Source of the DNA: Orthonyx spaldingii
Lineage: Eukaryota; Chordata; Aves; Passeriformes; Orthonychidae
Assembly (NCBI GenBank): GCA_013397795.1
Contig: VZTJ01005909.1
Span: forward strand, 718,084-782,083
Direction: 5' to 3'
DNA length: 64,000 nucleotides
This document shows, piece by piece, positions 24,061 to 37,375 of this stretch; positions within the stretch are counted from its first letter, which is position 1, and each line of letters opens with the position of its first letter. Under the pieces are notes generated by a model that did no database searches, had not been told where the DNA came from, and was given only the letters and a program-made list of their open reading frames with translations. The position numbers and the translations under genes were made by a program.

Positions 24061-26714
24061 ACAGATATCAGAGTTTCAGTAAGAATTCAAGCATCTTACT
24101 CAAGTTCTCCTCTGACTTCTTCTATTGCATGAGGTAAAGAGGTTTTGTCTTCCCATTTCTTCCAGGCTCACATGTGACCATTGACTATCCTGTCCTTACA
24201 CTTGGAATTCTGCTTGGCAGAGACACTGGAGACGTTGCACCACCCACCAGTCTTGTGTGGAGAAAGGCTCAGGGCAGTGATGAACCCACAGACCTGCCTC
24301 CCTTGCCTGGCTCCTGCCTGCCTGATGCCTGTTCCCAGAGAAGGACTGAGATGGGGGAAAGCTCTGGAATGCTCAGCTTTGCCTCTCAGGACTGTGGCTG
24401 AGAGCTTATCTGTAGCTGGTGGCTGAAGGACTAAGCTGGGAAGGAAAAAAAGGCACCTTGAGTTATTTCCTATTTGTCCTTAAACATAGTGCAAACACAC
24501 TGGCATTCATCCAGAAAGGCTGAGGGAGCCATTCCTGGAAGACAGGTCTTTGAAAGCAATGCTCCTTTCCAAGGCAATGACTTAAGGTTCCTGATGAAGG
24601 AGAAACCCTAAGCACAGCTTCAGAGGAGGCATTTCTCCCAGCAGGGTTTGCTGAGGGTCTTCCTGGAGCAGAGACAGGTCCTCATGTCCTCCCTTGTCCC
24701 ATACCAGGCGTGGGAGTCCCACCCAACCACAGTGATACGCAGATATGTGGCAACCCCTTTGGGAAGGGGCACCAGGGGGACAGCTCCCCTGGAATGCTGG
24801 AGCAACCTGTCTTGCACTGAGAACACCAGTTCTACTGTAGAATGAGGATGAAGATGGGGTGACCAGAGCTCTACTGGGATCTTCCACTTCCTGCAGGCTG
24901 GGGCTGGGCAGGAGCCTCTCTAGCCCACCCAGAACTCCACAGCTCTCTTGAACAGGGAGGGAAGGGAGGTTTGTCCATACTCCTGGTCATCATGTCACTG
25001 GTAACACATGGGATCAATGACCACAATGGTGCCTGTGCTGCAGGGCCAGCCCTTTTGGATGGATATCAACTGGTGACATGGGTGTCACGGTGGAAGATTT
25101 GAGCTGGACATGGAGGATAATTTGCTTTCCTGGAGGTGACACAGCACTGGGATAAGCACCCACAGAGAGGGGGGATCATCCATGGAGGTTGTCAGGGCTC
25201 TGCTGACAAAGCCATGTCTGATCTGGTCCTCTGCTGAGGACAGACCTGTTCCAAGTGGGACACTGCACTAGACACTCCCAAAGATTCCTTCCCAGCAACA
25301 GGGATGTGATCATAGCCTAGAACTGACAGTTCAAGATGCTGTCCTGCCCCTACACCACCCTGCTTCTCCAAAGTATGCTGCTTTTTGGGGCAAGTAACAT
25401 CACAAGGCTGTGATGTCATCATAGAGGGGCTGCTATGCTGCAGTCCAACTGGCAACATGCCTCTCAGCATCCAAGCCCACCAAGGGCCACATCCTCTGTC
25501 AGGCGCAACAAACCAGCCAGGCACAGCATGGCTTATGACTTGAAGTCCCAGATCTAGAAAGGAGCCAGTGATGATGCATAATGGGGGCTGAAATTACAGC
25601 TTTACCCACAGCTCTGCAAAACTGCAGTGGAGAGAAGATGTGGGATAAACACACACACCTTCCAGCAATGAACCTGGGGCAGCTTGGTGAAATGAGCTGT
25701 GAGTTGCTTTACTGCACTAAAAATGATGAGCTTGACAGGTCCTGCAAGTGCAACAGGGACCAATGGGACAGCAGTCCAGCAGAGAGATGTGGAAGGAAAA
25801 TGAGACAAAGCAGGTGAGATGTGGGGCCCATGGAAACATATTCGATGTTTCGCAAACCCATCCAGCTGGAAATCCAATAGAAACCTCATCCTCATGTTCC
25901 TCTTTAATGAATCTTAACCTACATTGAAACTGGAAGGGCAGTAGCATGGGGAAATCCTGCAAAAAGCTGAAGACTGTCCTGGCATGCACTGTGCTAGGAA
26001 GGAGCAGAACTCCTCTTGGGACCTTCCATCTCTACTCCTCTGCCTTTGCTCCAGCTGAGGCTCCCATCCTGCCAGCATGGGCAGCTGCCAGCCACAGCAG
26101 GAATGCTGCTAGGCAGTGGCATGTGCGGAGCCATGGATGTGGCACTGGGAGTCTGTGCCCAGATGCCTGAGGGGTCACTGGAACAGTGAGCAGAGGAAGT
26201 GGAGAGGATGGTTTGCATTCCTGGCACCAGTGCTCACCACAGCCCTTCAGTGGGGGTCTTTGAGCCAGGGTCTGTGGCAAGACAACATCCAGCACACACA
26301 CAAAGCCAAAACCACCCTTGCTGTCACAGCAATTTGCAGGCAGACTGGGACAAATATTCCCTCTGAGCACTCTGTCGAAATGCGATGAGGTGCTGTGGCC
26401 CACGTAAACAGAGAGCGAGCAAAAGAAAGGCACTGCAGCATTTTTGGGGAGGGGGATGAGCACTCCACAGGTTGCACAGTCTCTGGCTCTTCCCTTCTTT
26501 TGCAGATGGTGAAACCAAAGCAATGAGAAAGGCCAGGTCCCCACTTTCTCTGATAGGACATGGAGCACTTCTGCAGTGAGACAGAGAATTACATACGTGT
26601 CTTTGGACAGAGGCCTTCACAACACCCCATATGCCCCTCCCACAGCTGAGAGACCAACCACAAATAATTATCTCAGCAGCTAATTAGCGTCTGTGTACGC
26701 AACAAATTATACAT

Positions 26715-26830
26715 TTAGTATTTACACAGTGCCAGCCCTACGCCAAGAGCTTTCCAAGCATATAAACCAGAAGGGTCTTTTATTCCACAAATTCCCATGG
26801 TAAATGAGATGAATTAGCCCACAGGAGGTA
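26715..26830 (+). mobile_element. Possible MIR SINE relic
   Basis: TACACAGTGCCAGCCCTACG, then CCAAGAGCTTTCCAAGCAT and TTCCCATGGTAAATGAGATG, resemble the MIR order (GTGCCAGGCACTGTGC / AAGCGCTTTACA / CCCATTTTACAGATGAGG). Divergence is high enough that chance or another SINE cannot be excluded. Confidence 0.4.
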
Positions 26831-29800
26831 AGCAGGGAGCCCTAGAGGACAGACAGGGCAAGAGGACAGAGAGGTGGCCTGATGAGCCTCTGTTGGGAGG
26901 ATGTTCCTGGCCTCCTCCAGCCCTGGGACAGGGTAGTGGCACAATCCTGTGGCCTCTCCCTTGCTTCAGGACCCATGCCCACTGGCCTGAGCAGCACCAG
27001 CTGTGTCCAAGAGATGCCAGTGGTTCCACTCCTATGTGCAACTTCACAGCCCTTGAGGTCTGCCCTTCTTGAGACGAAGTAGCCCCTGGCCCTTGAGAGG
27101 GTTTCCTGACACCAGCTTCCCAAAGTACACCCCACTCTTGATCTCCGCACATCTATTCCCTGTGATGCCACTTGGTCTTTGTATGGTTTTTCTTGCTAGC
27201 AGAAATCCTCCTTCAAGGAGAAGAAATTCATGCTTAAGAAGGCACTTCTTCCACAAGTGATTTAAAACTGGATACATCTTTGTAAGGAAACAAGCATAAT
27301 TAAGTGTCATCGATGTAGCCAAAGATATGGACTGTTCCAAGTTAATTTTGTCCATTAATGAAGGGTTGCAGAAAGCAGAGCCCACATTTGTTTGCTCTAC
27401 TTTGGTAAATCCCTGGAGTCAGCAGCTTTGCTCTTGACAAGAAAAATAATTAGAAAGAAACTTTAATTAAGAGATAACAGATTGGTGCTAAAGGACTTGC
27501 ACTCAATCACACCACGATAGCCTGGAAGCAGACCTTGGTTTACTTCAGGAGTGTTGTGAAAGAGGGACTTGACCCCTCTGACATGCTTGGCTCAGGGCAA
27601 GATCTAGGGCAGGAAAACCTCTTCTCTCAGCCTGGATGTGACCACAAAACATCCTCCTGTGAACACTGGCAAAGCCCTGCTGCCCCCAGAGAGGTTCTGC
27701 TCCAGCTCTGCAGCAACCTCACCTTTCACCTCCCTCTGAAGCTGCAACCCAAACTCAGCTGGGGATGTCCATCAGGGGGTGACAAGGGCCTTCATGGCCC
27801 TTCTAGCTGCTCAACTGCACAAGGCTGGTGCATCTCCCATGAACCTTAATGCAACATCTCCTGGGCCTTTCTGAAGATGAAGGGATGCTTTTACCATCAA
27901 ATGTTGGATTGTCACAAACGATAATCCAATCTATGGGCTCCCCCTGGACCTGATGGGCCAGCAGTGGGGAGGTGTGATGCCTGCACTGCTATGAGCTTGA
28001 CATGCCATTGGCCAGGCCGAGCTCCAGGTGACACAGTCAGGACTGCAGCACCATCAGGATGGTGTCACTTGCATCGTTTGTGCTCAGGGGCCAGCAAGAC
28101 TCTGCAGTGGCAGAGAATCAGCACCCCCCTGGGGGAAAAACACAGTGCTAAAACCAGCAGGAAACCACAGAACGGAGACCCACTGCTGGAAGCAGAAGAC
28201 GTGCAGTCTCACTGCAGAAGCCAGGGCCAAGTCCTAGCTGCAGCACTTGCCCAGCCCCACGGGATGCAGCAGCTCCCCGCGTCTTTTGGGCTGTTGGCTG
28301 ATGGGGAGCTCTGGCTGGCAGACGTGGTAGGAGCATGGGGAATGCTGCCTTAGCAGGCAAGTAACTTAAGTGTCATTTTTCTGCTTGTACCATATCATCA
28401 GACTGGTGGAATCAACAGCTTTGGTGCAGTCTTGAATGAGATCTCACCAGGGCAGAGTGTGTTCTCTCTGTGCCCTACCATGTCTGTGTCTTGTCCTGGT
28501 GCTGCTGCATTTTCATCAGTCCCACGTTGGGACAGAGCCCCTCTTGCAGATCTTTAGACCTGCCAAATCACATCAACCCAGAGCTGCACACTGGCAGTGC
28601 TCCTGGCTGCAAGCCAGAAGGGCTCTGTGTCAGAGGCAGCCTTGTTTGCCCTGCATGTCATCAAACCCAGCTCTCGCTGGGAGTAGTAGGAGTTGTACAG
28701 CAATGTGCTGCCCCAAGTATAACTTGACCCAGTACAGGGGACGAGCAAAACGAAGAACAGCAACCAAACCCATCCTGCCTCTGTGACAGAGTTTCCTCAG
28801 CCATGCGTGGGCAGGAGATCACAAAGAAGCTGCCCTTTCCCATGGCTTCAGGGTAGGAGTGAGCTCTGCCCAAGGGTGCTAATGCTGGTGTGCACCCATC
28901 TGTAATGGTTGCATACCTCTATCACGGATCATGTTGAGTTGACACAGCCAGAACCAGGAGAAGATGCACCTCTGCTGCTACTTCTGCTTTTTTGTCTCAG
29001 CTGCTCTACAGCAGAGCGGTCTGGATTCTTTCGGGCTGATCATCTTGGCTCTTTAGGTTTTTCCACAGGAGGCTTTGTTCTTGCATCCCAGGAGGGAACC
29101 TGAGTTCATGTGTTGATCTGTTTTCCAGAACGTAAGGCCATCACTTGGATGTCTGTTCCAGCTCTTCTAGCCCAAGTGTCCTGGGACTCCAAGTGCTCTC
29201 CTTGCTGCAACTGGCTGAGCTGTGACACTGTTTTCATCCTAAGGCAAGGCTGGATGGGACCTTGCCCACTTGGCTTTCCTGTGAAGTGAGCTTGAGGTGA
29301 CTCGTCTTGAGCAAGTGCAGTTGCTTCACAAAGCAGCAACTCCTCCAGTTCCCTTCAACTACATTAGGGTGCCCCAGCAGCTGGGGTGGTATGGAGGGAA
29401 AAATGTTGGAAGACCAGAGGGAATGGCATTAAGGGGAACCAGCACACAGCAGAAAAATCCCACCAATATCCTCCAAGCTCGGCTCACTTGAGCCTTCAAC
29501 CTTTGCTGCCAAATGACCTGTGCTAACACCATGGGTGAATTAGAGGCTCGTGTTTTGGTCCTGCTTTTTCATGCAGACAGAACAAATAACTCTAGGCCAC
29601 AAAAGAGTGCTTAGATCAGGCTTTTCGATGCCGTTTAGGGGAAAATCAATACGATTCAGAATTAGGTGCCCAAATCAGAGCCATAAACACAAGAAAAGCT
29701 CATTGTGGTCCAGCAACAGCGTGAAGACGCCTGTATTTACGGAGGTTTGGGGAGGGGAAGGTGGGGGCAGGGCTAGATAGAGACATCAGGGCGCCTCACT

Positions 29801-30002
29801 CCCCACCGACCTCAACCTACCTTTCCAGCCCGGTGCACAGCACACACCTCCCCATCCCTGTTTGCCAATGCCCACGTGCCCGCCCTCAAACAACAGCCTT
29901 GCTCCACTCAAATACACCAGGGGCAACCGCTATTTGTTCACATAACAACCCGGCTCCCACTTCACCCCACTCAGGGCTGCGGATTAGCATCAGGCATTGT
30001 GC

Positions 30003-30200
30003 AATGTTTTTTTATTAGCACAGAATTATGGAAGTCAGAGGCGTAAAAGACCGGTTGGGTCCCACTCAGTCCATCCTCCTTCTGCCAAGACAGTATTGGT
30101 CCCTGCAGCATATTTACTATTTCTCCAGTCTAATTTTACATACTGTACAATCTGTGCAGTGCCAAGTTACGATCCCTGTGTGAGAAGCAGAGCTCTCAAT
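30003..30200 (-). mobile_element. CR1/L3-like LINE or derived SINE 3' end, ancient
   Basis: The plus strand reads CACAGAATTATGGAAGTCAG, then GACCGGTTGGGTCCCACTCA and GTCCATCCTCCTTCTGCCAAG. This is the familiar layout of an antisense CR1-clade 3' end (AGAATCATAGAA / GGGACC / AGTCCATCC) with heavy divergence. It could equally be an ancient SINE sharing that tail. It sits just right of a poly-T stretch. Confidence 0.5.
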
Positions 30201-31709
30201 TTCCAGGCTCTTGGGTGTGTAAAATCACAACCGCGATGCTAAATTAACTTTTTTTTCCCTTGCATTTAATCATTTAATAGCTCTAAAATTCAGCCCCTCA
30301 GGCTCTTTCTGTCTGTCTGTTGGCTTGGGTCCTGCCTGCTGTAGGCCAGTGGCTTGTCGCTTACAGATGTAACACTCACGCCCCTGGGCGGATCGGCAGC
30401 AGCTGGGCTTGAAGCTGGGGTAACTGCATCTTAACACATGAACTTCTGTGCCTGAGGATGGAAAAACCCCTCTGCTTTTTTAACCCAGGTACAGAAGGTT
30501 CATCTTCCTCCTTACACGGAGGAGGCACAGAGTGCACTGCACACAGGGACAGGACTCAAAAGCATCACGAAAGCTGGACTGAGAAATCAAAACAGGGGTA
30601 CAACCTGTAGCACCAAGACATGGGGGGCAGGGCATTCCCTGGGGCTCCCAACAGAAGCACCACTACTTTTCTTTCCATCCATACATCCCCTGAAGGTTAC
30701 ACCCCAGGGCTTGTTTCTTCCCAAAAGACATATTTCTTCCCCCTGCACCAACACCAAGACTTTTCTTTGTGCATGTGGCTACAGAATAGGACAGGAGCTG
30801 AGCTGCTGCCAGGGCAGCAGAGTGAAGAGGGTGGGAAGTACAGATGCTGATAAAATAGGAACCATTTTCCCAAGTTTGAGGAGTTTTTTGACCCAGTCAC
30901 CATCACTCCTCCAAGTAACACCTGCATATTTAGAGCCCGGTGCTGATTTCAAAACAATATTGAAAATAAGGCACTCATCTTCTCTCCCCTGCAGGGGCTG
31001 TATTAACAATTAAGACAAGTCATCGGGATTTGCATTGGTAATAACAAGATACTGCATTTGCATTTGATGCCTTTCAGTCTGAAGGATCCTCAAGCAAAGC
31101 CAAGCCTGGAAAGGATCACCGGCACGTGCTGAGCCATGTCACAGCCAGCAGAGCTGCAGCCCACCCATCACACAGAGTATCTGTTGGGTGCAAGTACCTC
31201 CAGGGGGAAAGATGGGCACATATCAGACCCATGGTACTTAACACCAGAAACACAGAATAAATAGCTGAGTATAGTTAATGGAGCACTACAGACCACACAA
31301 TAGGACCCCAGGACAGAGCCCCTTGAGCAGAGCTTGGAGACAGGCTGCAGCTCGGGGCTGAATGAGGCTGGGACTCTGGTTAAGGGCTGGAAAGTGTATC
31401 TGATCAATGGACATCATGACTGCAGGATTATGGTCCCCAAATGGTTTCTGAGCTCCTCACGGAGGTCAGCATTTTTTGGGAGCCCCATGAATCCACAGTC
31501 TATGTATTTACAAGTTACTTTGCAGTCAGAGAGCTATCAAAGGTGGCAGTGCCTTTTGGGTTTGTCTCTGGGCAGGTAGGAGAGATGGGGTTTTCTGCAC
31601 ACTACATGGATGATTCCAGTAGCAAGAAACAGATCCATGACAGAGCAGGGGACTGAAAATACATGGTGCTTTGGGGCATACAGAGGCTGTGCATGCCTTC
31701 TTGTGCGGA

Positions 31710-31790
31710 TCATAGAATCATGGAATGGTTTGGGTTGGAAGGGACCTGTAAAGATCATTAGTCCAATCTCCCTGCCATGAGCACGGACAG
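31710..31790 (-). mobile_element. Short CR1 LINE 3' fragment
   Basis: TCATAGAATCATGGAATGG, then TTTGGGTTGGAAGGGACCTG and AAGATCATTAGTCCAATC, is the reverse complement of the last 80 bases of an avian CR1, close to consensus. A second octamer-like stretch, CACAGAATCACAGAATGG, follows at 31803. It may be the start of another very short copy or a tail expansion. Confidence 0.88.
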
Positions 31791-32901
31791 ATGTGCACGT
31801 ACCACAGAATCACAGAATGGATACATCCTGTTCATCTATTCGCAAAGCACAATGCAGAAGCTCACAGGAGATCACACAACTTCAGAAGAGAGAGGCTTAA
31901 GATAAGGACAGTAAGCCAGGAGCTTTCAGAAGGGTTGGTCCCATTCTCAGCAGCATCACAGAGTGCTTTCAGAGGAGGGAGCATGCAGCTCCTTGAGGGG
32001 TTGTGAACTGAGCCCGTTCCTGGCTGGCCCTGCTCCCTTGTTGGTGCCCTAAGCACCAATGTCCAGCACTCTTCCCAAAACCTGTGAAGAAGATGCTCTT
32101 CATTAAGCAGCTGAGCATTTCCAATGCAGCTCCCACTGGCTAGCTGGTGGCCTCATCATGAAAAATCCTCATGGCTTCATCATGTAGAGCCTGAAAAAAC
32201 CATACTGTAATTTTTATTTGACATCTATGGCCTTTCTGCTTCTGGAAATACCTTCTCCTTCTCCTCCTCCTCCATTCATTTCCAGAGACTTTGACACAGC
32301 CTTTCCTGCCTGTCTACCCACTGCCATTCCCTCTCTATACCACTTGAGTTGCCATACATCTGATTAAAGTCTCAAAAGCAGAGAGCAGTGCTGCTTTTGG
32401 GAGCCCACTCTGCCTTTGAGAGCATGTCCTAACTTCCAATTACTGATGCTGCTGTTTCAGAGAGCCATCAGTTTGGTGCAGTTTTTTAAATTTCCTGTGT
32501 TGGGGACAATGACCAAATGTTAGTTCAGGAGCAGACATTCATTCAGTATGACTTGAACCAATTGTGCATTATTTCCTAAATTTCAATGTTTAAAAGCTTT
32601 GAGTGTCTTACTGCAAAACAACAGCTAAAAGGCCTGTTATGTTTCATTGACTGAAATACAAGTAAGTGTGCCCCGCTCTCTGGAGAGCTCTTGGGTTTGA
32701 AGCAGAAGATTTTAGGGAACCGTATTTTCTGAAAGTAAGACTATTCACAAGCTCACCATGTCCAGAGCTCCAGTGATCTGAAGGCAGCACTGAATTACAA
32801 CTATTATTAGCAAAAGAGATACTTGAATTCAGGAATTTCTGTAAAATGTTTTGAATTCAGGTTCTCAAGCATTTAAAGGACTTGAGAAAATATCTTTGGC
32901 T

Positions 32902-32969
32902 CCAAGTCAGCAAAGCACTTAGACAAGGCCTTAACTTTGAGCATGTGTTTAAGTACCTTGCTGACTTGG
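32902..32969. mobile_element. Palindromic MITE-like relic (imperfect hairpin)
   Basis: Two 24-base arms, 32902-32925 and 32946-32969, are reverse complements with three mismatches and enclose a 20-base loop. The words CAGCAAAGCACTTA, CCTTAACTTTGAGCATGTG and TTGCTGACTTGG recall a palindromic non-autonomous DNA transposon family common in reptile and bird genomes. I recognise the word pattern but cannot name the family with certainty. Confidence 0.5.
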
Positions 32970-34460
32970 GGCTTTTAACCCCAGTGAAAAGAAATCAAAG
33001 AGGAAAGAATAGCCAAGGAAAAAATATTCTGGTGTACATGGAAATCTCCAGACAAGCCAAAATAATAGAGGGATCTCTTCTGGAAAGTAAGAAAACAAGA
33101 AATAATAGTGACTTGCTTTAAAATTAAACACTAAAGGAAGCTTTCTGGAGGAGGGGGAGAAAGACTTCCAGAACAAATGGAGTATTTCAATGTAGCCTAA
33201 CGCCAGCTTCACTCTCCTGCCTCTTCAGCATTCAGAAATTATTTACTGCTGAAAAAAATCCCACCCCAAACCCAAAACCTGCTTCCTCCTCCCATTTCCA
33301 GACAAAGTGCAATGGGAGAGAAAAAAATCTTGGCTTTGGCAGTGAAAAAAACGTCTCTGAAATGAGTCGGCTGTGAGAGACTGTCTCCATCAGGAGGGAG
33401 GGAGGAAGAGGATAAGGGATGAGAGAGTAAAGGGTAGTAATGAGGATGAGGAAATTGCCCAGAGGCAGAAGCCTGCAAACAACCGCACGCACTGCCTGTG
33501 AGAGGGGGAATATGAGAAAGTCCTTAAGAAGAGAAAATCAGTGCAAATCTATGCACACATGCATGGAAAGCAGCTACAAGCAGTAAGTGGCTCTTCCCCT
33601 ACCTCCAGCCTGAGATCATGAATAGAAAAACTGGAGCACAGCAATAAGAGGATCCTCTGCAGCCCACCCAGGGAGAGCGGCTGCAGACGGCAACGGGAGA
33701 GCGGCCACAGGAGCAGGAATGGGCAAGGGGAGATGCCCTGGCTGCGCCAGGATCCTGTGCCTGCAGCCCCCCCGCAGCTCTGGCATAGCCAGGGCAGGCC
33801 CAGGGTGCCATGAAGTTGCAAATGCTGCTCTGCCTCCACCAGGGCAAAAGTCCAAATTTACAAATATTCTCTGTTAAAGAGGAAAAAAACCCCACAACAG
33901 CCAAGTTCCTTCCTTCAGAAGGAAACTAAAGGTTTTCATGTGTTTTAGGGGATTTTTTTCAAAACTTGCACACTGAGTTGTACAAAAGGCTTTGGAAATC
34001 ATTTGGTTTTTTAAGGGAAAGGGGGTGTCAATTCAAAGTGAAGAACCTAACCATTTCTGAAAAATACCAAAAAGACAAACTGCGGCCTTTCCTTCCGCTA
34101 TGCTTCATCTCTTTTTTATCTCCCCTGACAGAGAAATATGACTTTGTAAAACATTTGGATGTTGATGGGACTTAATTTCCAACAGAAAACAGCTCCCCTG
34201 AGGAAGCCCCATCAGCTTTACCCAGGACAGATTTGCAGCAAGCGCCTCGCTCCATGACGGAGATGCCCCTCATGGGAAGCACAGGATCCCAGCACAGAGG
34301 CTGGAGGCAGCTCTTCCTCAGCACTCATGCTGTCACACTGCCTGCAGCTCCCTAGGGATGGCCACCCTGTCATCCACGGCTTTGTGCCGGCACCCAGCAA
34401 GATGCAGATCCCGCCAAAAGGATCTGACAACACAAACAAGTGAGACAAATGAGGAGAGCA

Positions 34461-34562
34461 TCATTGTCCCTGTCTTACACATGGAGCTGAAGTCCCCAAA
34501 GCAGATGAAATGACTGGCCCAGGAGAGTTATTTTAATCAGAGCTAGGCTCTGGTTTTCCTCC
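34461..34562 (+). mobile_element. MIR SINE relic
   Basis: TCATTGTCCCTGTCTTACAC, then ATGGAGCTGAAGTCCCCAAA, GACTGGCCCAGGAGAG and AGCTAGGCTCTGG align in order with the MIR consensus (CCCATTTTACAGATG / AAACTGAGG / ACTTGCCCAAGG / CCAGG). Divergence is strong but collinear. Confidence 0.6.
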
Positions 34563-35776
34563 TTCCCTGGGATCCTATGGCACTTCATACACTGACACCA
34601 GGGTTTGGTTGGGCTGTTCTGACCCTGCTGAAATACAAAACCACAAAGCACTGAATTAATTTCAGCTGGTACCTTTTTATCCACCTGGGACGCTGTACGG
34701 CCTTTGGGATGCCAGCACTCGGGCACTGCAGGGATGGCTTGTGGGGCTATGGAGCAGCTGCTGCCGTGTACACCAGTGACTCCCTCTGAGGCACCAAAGC
34801 AAAAAGCCTTTCATAAATACTGGTTACACTAAAAAACTCCTCAGGGCTAAGCAAGTTAAGAAAAATGGCACAAACTCACTAGAGGAAGGAAAACACAATT
34901 AAATCACCCAACAGCCCATGTCCACTAATCCCTTGTGCTACCAGGCTTGACTTGAAGGTCTCTGCCTGCTGACACCCACTTCCCACCCCTCATCCAGCCC
35001 TGGCCCTGCTTTCCCAGGTTTCTGGTAAGGCATCTGTGCACACATGTTATGTGTGAAAGAAAGCCCCCCACAGCCCTGGCTCCTCAGCACGCTGTGGGGC
35101 TATGGACTGTGCAGGGACAAACTTGGGAGCTGCTGTCCCATGCCACAGCACAAATTAAAGGCACTGAATGTTTTCAGGAGTGTTCAGTATTCACCAGGCC
35201 GGGAGAAACATCTGCAACATCAGGTAACAGCATTAAAAGAGCTGTGAGTGCTCATGGCAGCTCTCACTGTAAGGTTCTTTATTCTGGAGCTGTAATTTAG
35301 GGCAGGATGAAGAATGTGATGGGATTAAATATGTCTACCTAAATCCTGAAATTTTCCTTCTGGGTTTACATCCCAAAGTCCTTCTCATAGATCAATAGAA
35401 GGATGTTCGCACCCATTTCTCTGAAGCTGCCAAGAATAAAATTGCAAAAACATGGAGAAAGAAATGCATCACGGATACAAAAGCCCGTGGACTCAGAGAG
35501 CTCAGTGGAATAGACCTGCCCAGATTACAGAGTGAGGGGGTTCACTAACACAGAGGTAGGGCTGTCCACTGGGTATCTTGCTAAGATGGGGCAGACACTT
35601 CCACTTTAAAGTGACTGATCCAACCCCACAACCTGCTCCAAATTTCCTGGGAGACAAGGAACATCCCACTTCTTAAACAGTGCTTCATGGTGGCCCAGGG
35701 GTGAACTTCACACAAAAGACATGAACAGCACCTTTGATAAGGCTGAGTCAAGCTAAGACAATGTCAATAATCAGAA

Positions 35777-35797
35777 AGTAAATAAATAAATAAATTT
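35777..35797. repeat. (AAAT)n microsatellite
   Basis: Four to five AAAT units, followed after a short spacer by A12 at about 35805-35817. No element boundary is visible. Confidence 0.8.
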
Positions 35798-37331
35798 AAA
35801 ACAGGAAAAAAAAAAAACCCAAAAACATTAAAACCCCCAACCCTGCACAGACATACAGACAGCTGTTTCTTCTAAAATGACAGCTTCCAAAGTCCCATGT
35901 TGCTACTATTCCCTCTGGGATTTTCCTCTCTGTCTACCATGCTGCCAATGCAGCAGCTAGGTAACTTTTGAAGAGCACCAACCAGCAGCATGAAAATAAC
36001 TGCAGTGATTATATTGCAACACTTCACTGCTTCCCTGAGCTGCAGCTCCCTCCTCCACTGTTGGAAGTACAATCAATGTTAATTAATTAAGGGCTAGAGC
36101 CTGCCAACCATGGTCACACCAACTTCAGTGCTGCTTCCTGAATATTCAGGGCTCACGCTCCACAAAAGCAAGGATCAGCCTCCAGCAACCTGGGCTGGAA
36201 ACAACAGAAACTCCCTTTGCAAACCAGGAGGGATGGACAGGCATGTCTATGTCAGAGCTGAGAGCTGGAGGAGTTGTCCAAGCTGGGGGAGATTCCAGTG
36301 AGCTTCAGCTGTAAATCAGCAGTGAGGCATCCTGCAGGCATCCCTAAAGGCTCTTTGCCAACAGGAACCATGGAGCTGGCACAGCCTTTACACCCAGGCA
36401 AGGTTAAGAGAAGGGTGCTTGCATGAGGCCAGAGACAGAGCACGAGCACCATCCAAGACCAAGGAGGAACAAAGCCCTTTCTCTTAGTGCCCAAAGTGAC
36501 GTGCCTGTGATGCTGGGGGAGGGGACGGCAAGGGCTGAGTATTAATGGACAGAGATGGGGAAGCTCCTTGAGAGCAAAGGAGACAGGGAAAAGTCCCAGA
36601 AGAGTGAATGTACTTCACTGGAGCACCAGCGGGAACAGTACTGGAGCTCACTAGCAGGTGAGCCTGTGGCCGTGGTTCCTAACACCGCCACAAGGCTTGC
36701 ATGATGCTCTAAGAGTGAGGAGGCACCAGCAGGGAATCCATGCTCCTGATCTGCCCCTCCACTATCCCGCACAGAGGGACCCTCACACAAAGAAAAAACA
36801 CAAGATCCTGTGCTTTCCATCGCAAAGGTAAAACTAATTTTCAAGTCTACTGAGCACAGGAACTTGGATATGACCACCAGGCTCGTGCCTTGCTGCACCC
36901 TGTGTAATGCTACACACCCTCCCAACAGCAGGGGTTCCTGCAGGGCTCAACAGCCTCCTCCCACTCCTCAGCAACATCAATGGATTTTCATCCCTTTGCA
37001 TCCAGCCTCTCCAGTTGTCCCGGCAGCTGGCATAGGTTGTGGCAGGTCTCCAGGCTCACAGTTATGGCCAGACATGGAGGCTTCCCATGGGAAATCGCAG
37101 GAGAGAACTAGACAGACCAACATTAGCTTCTGAATTTAATGTACTCTCACTCCCATGTGCCTCAGTTTCTCCCTTGCACAGCATCCTGTTAGCTGGAGCA
37201 ACCACACCACAGCGCAGGCAAGCCACAAACTCAGCGGAGTCCAACCTGCCAGGGCTTGTGGTTTGGCTGGAGTCAGAGGCTCTCTGTGACTCATCCTATG
37301 AAGATTCAAGTTCATGACTAGGGCTGGAGAA

Positions 37332-37375
37332 TCCCAGAGGGAGCACTCCAGGCTCAATTTACGCTCCCTCTGGGA
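37332..37375. repeat. Perfect inverted repeat, 13-bp arms
   Basis: TCCCAGAGGGAGC at 37332-37344 and GCTCCCTCTGGGA at 37363-37375 flank an 18-base loop. It may be a tiny palindromic relic or a chance hairpin; no flanking duplication is evident. Confidence 0.85.
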
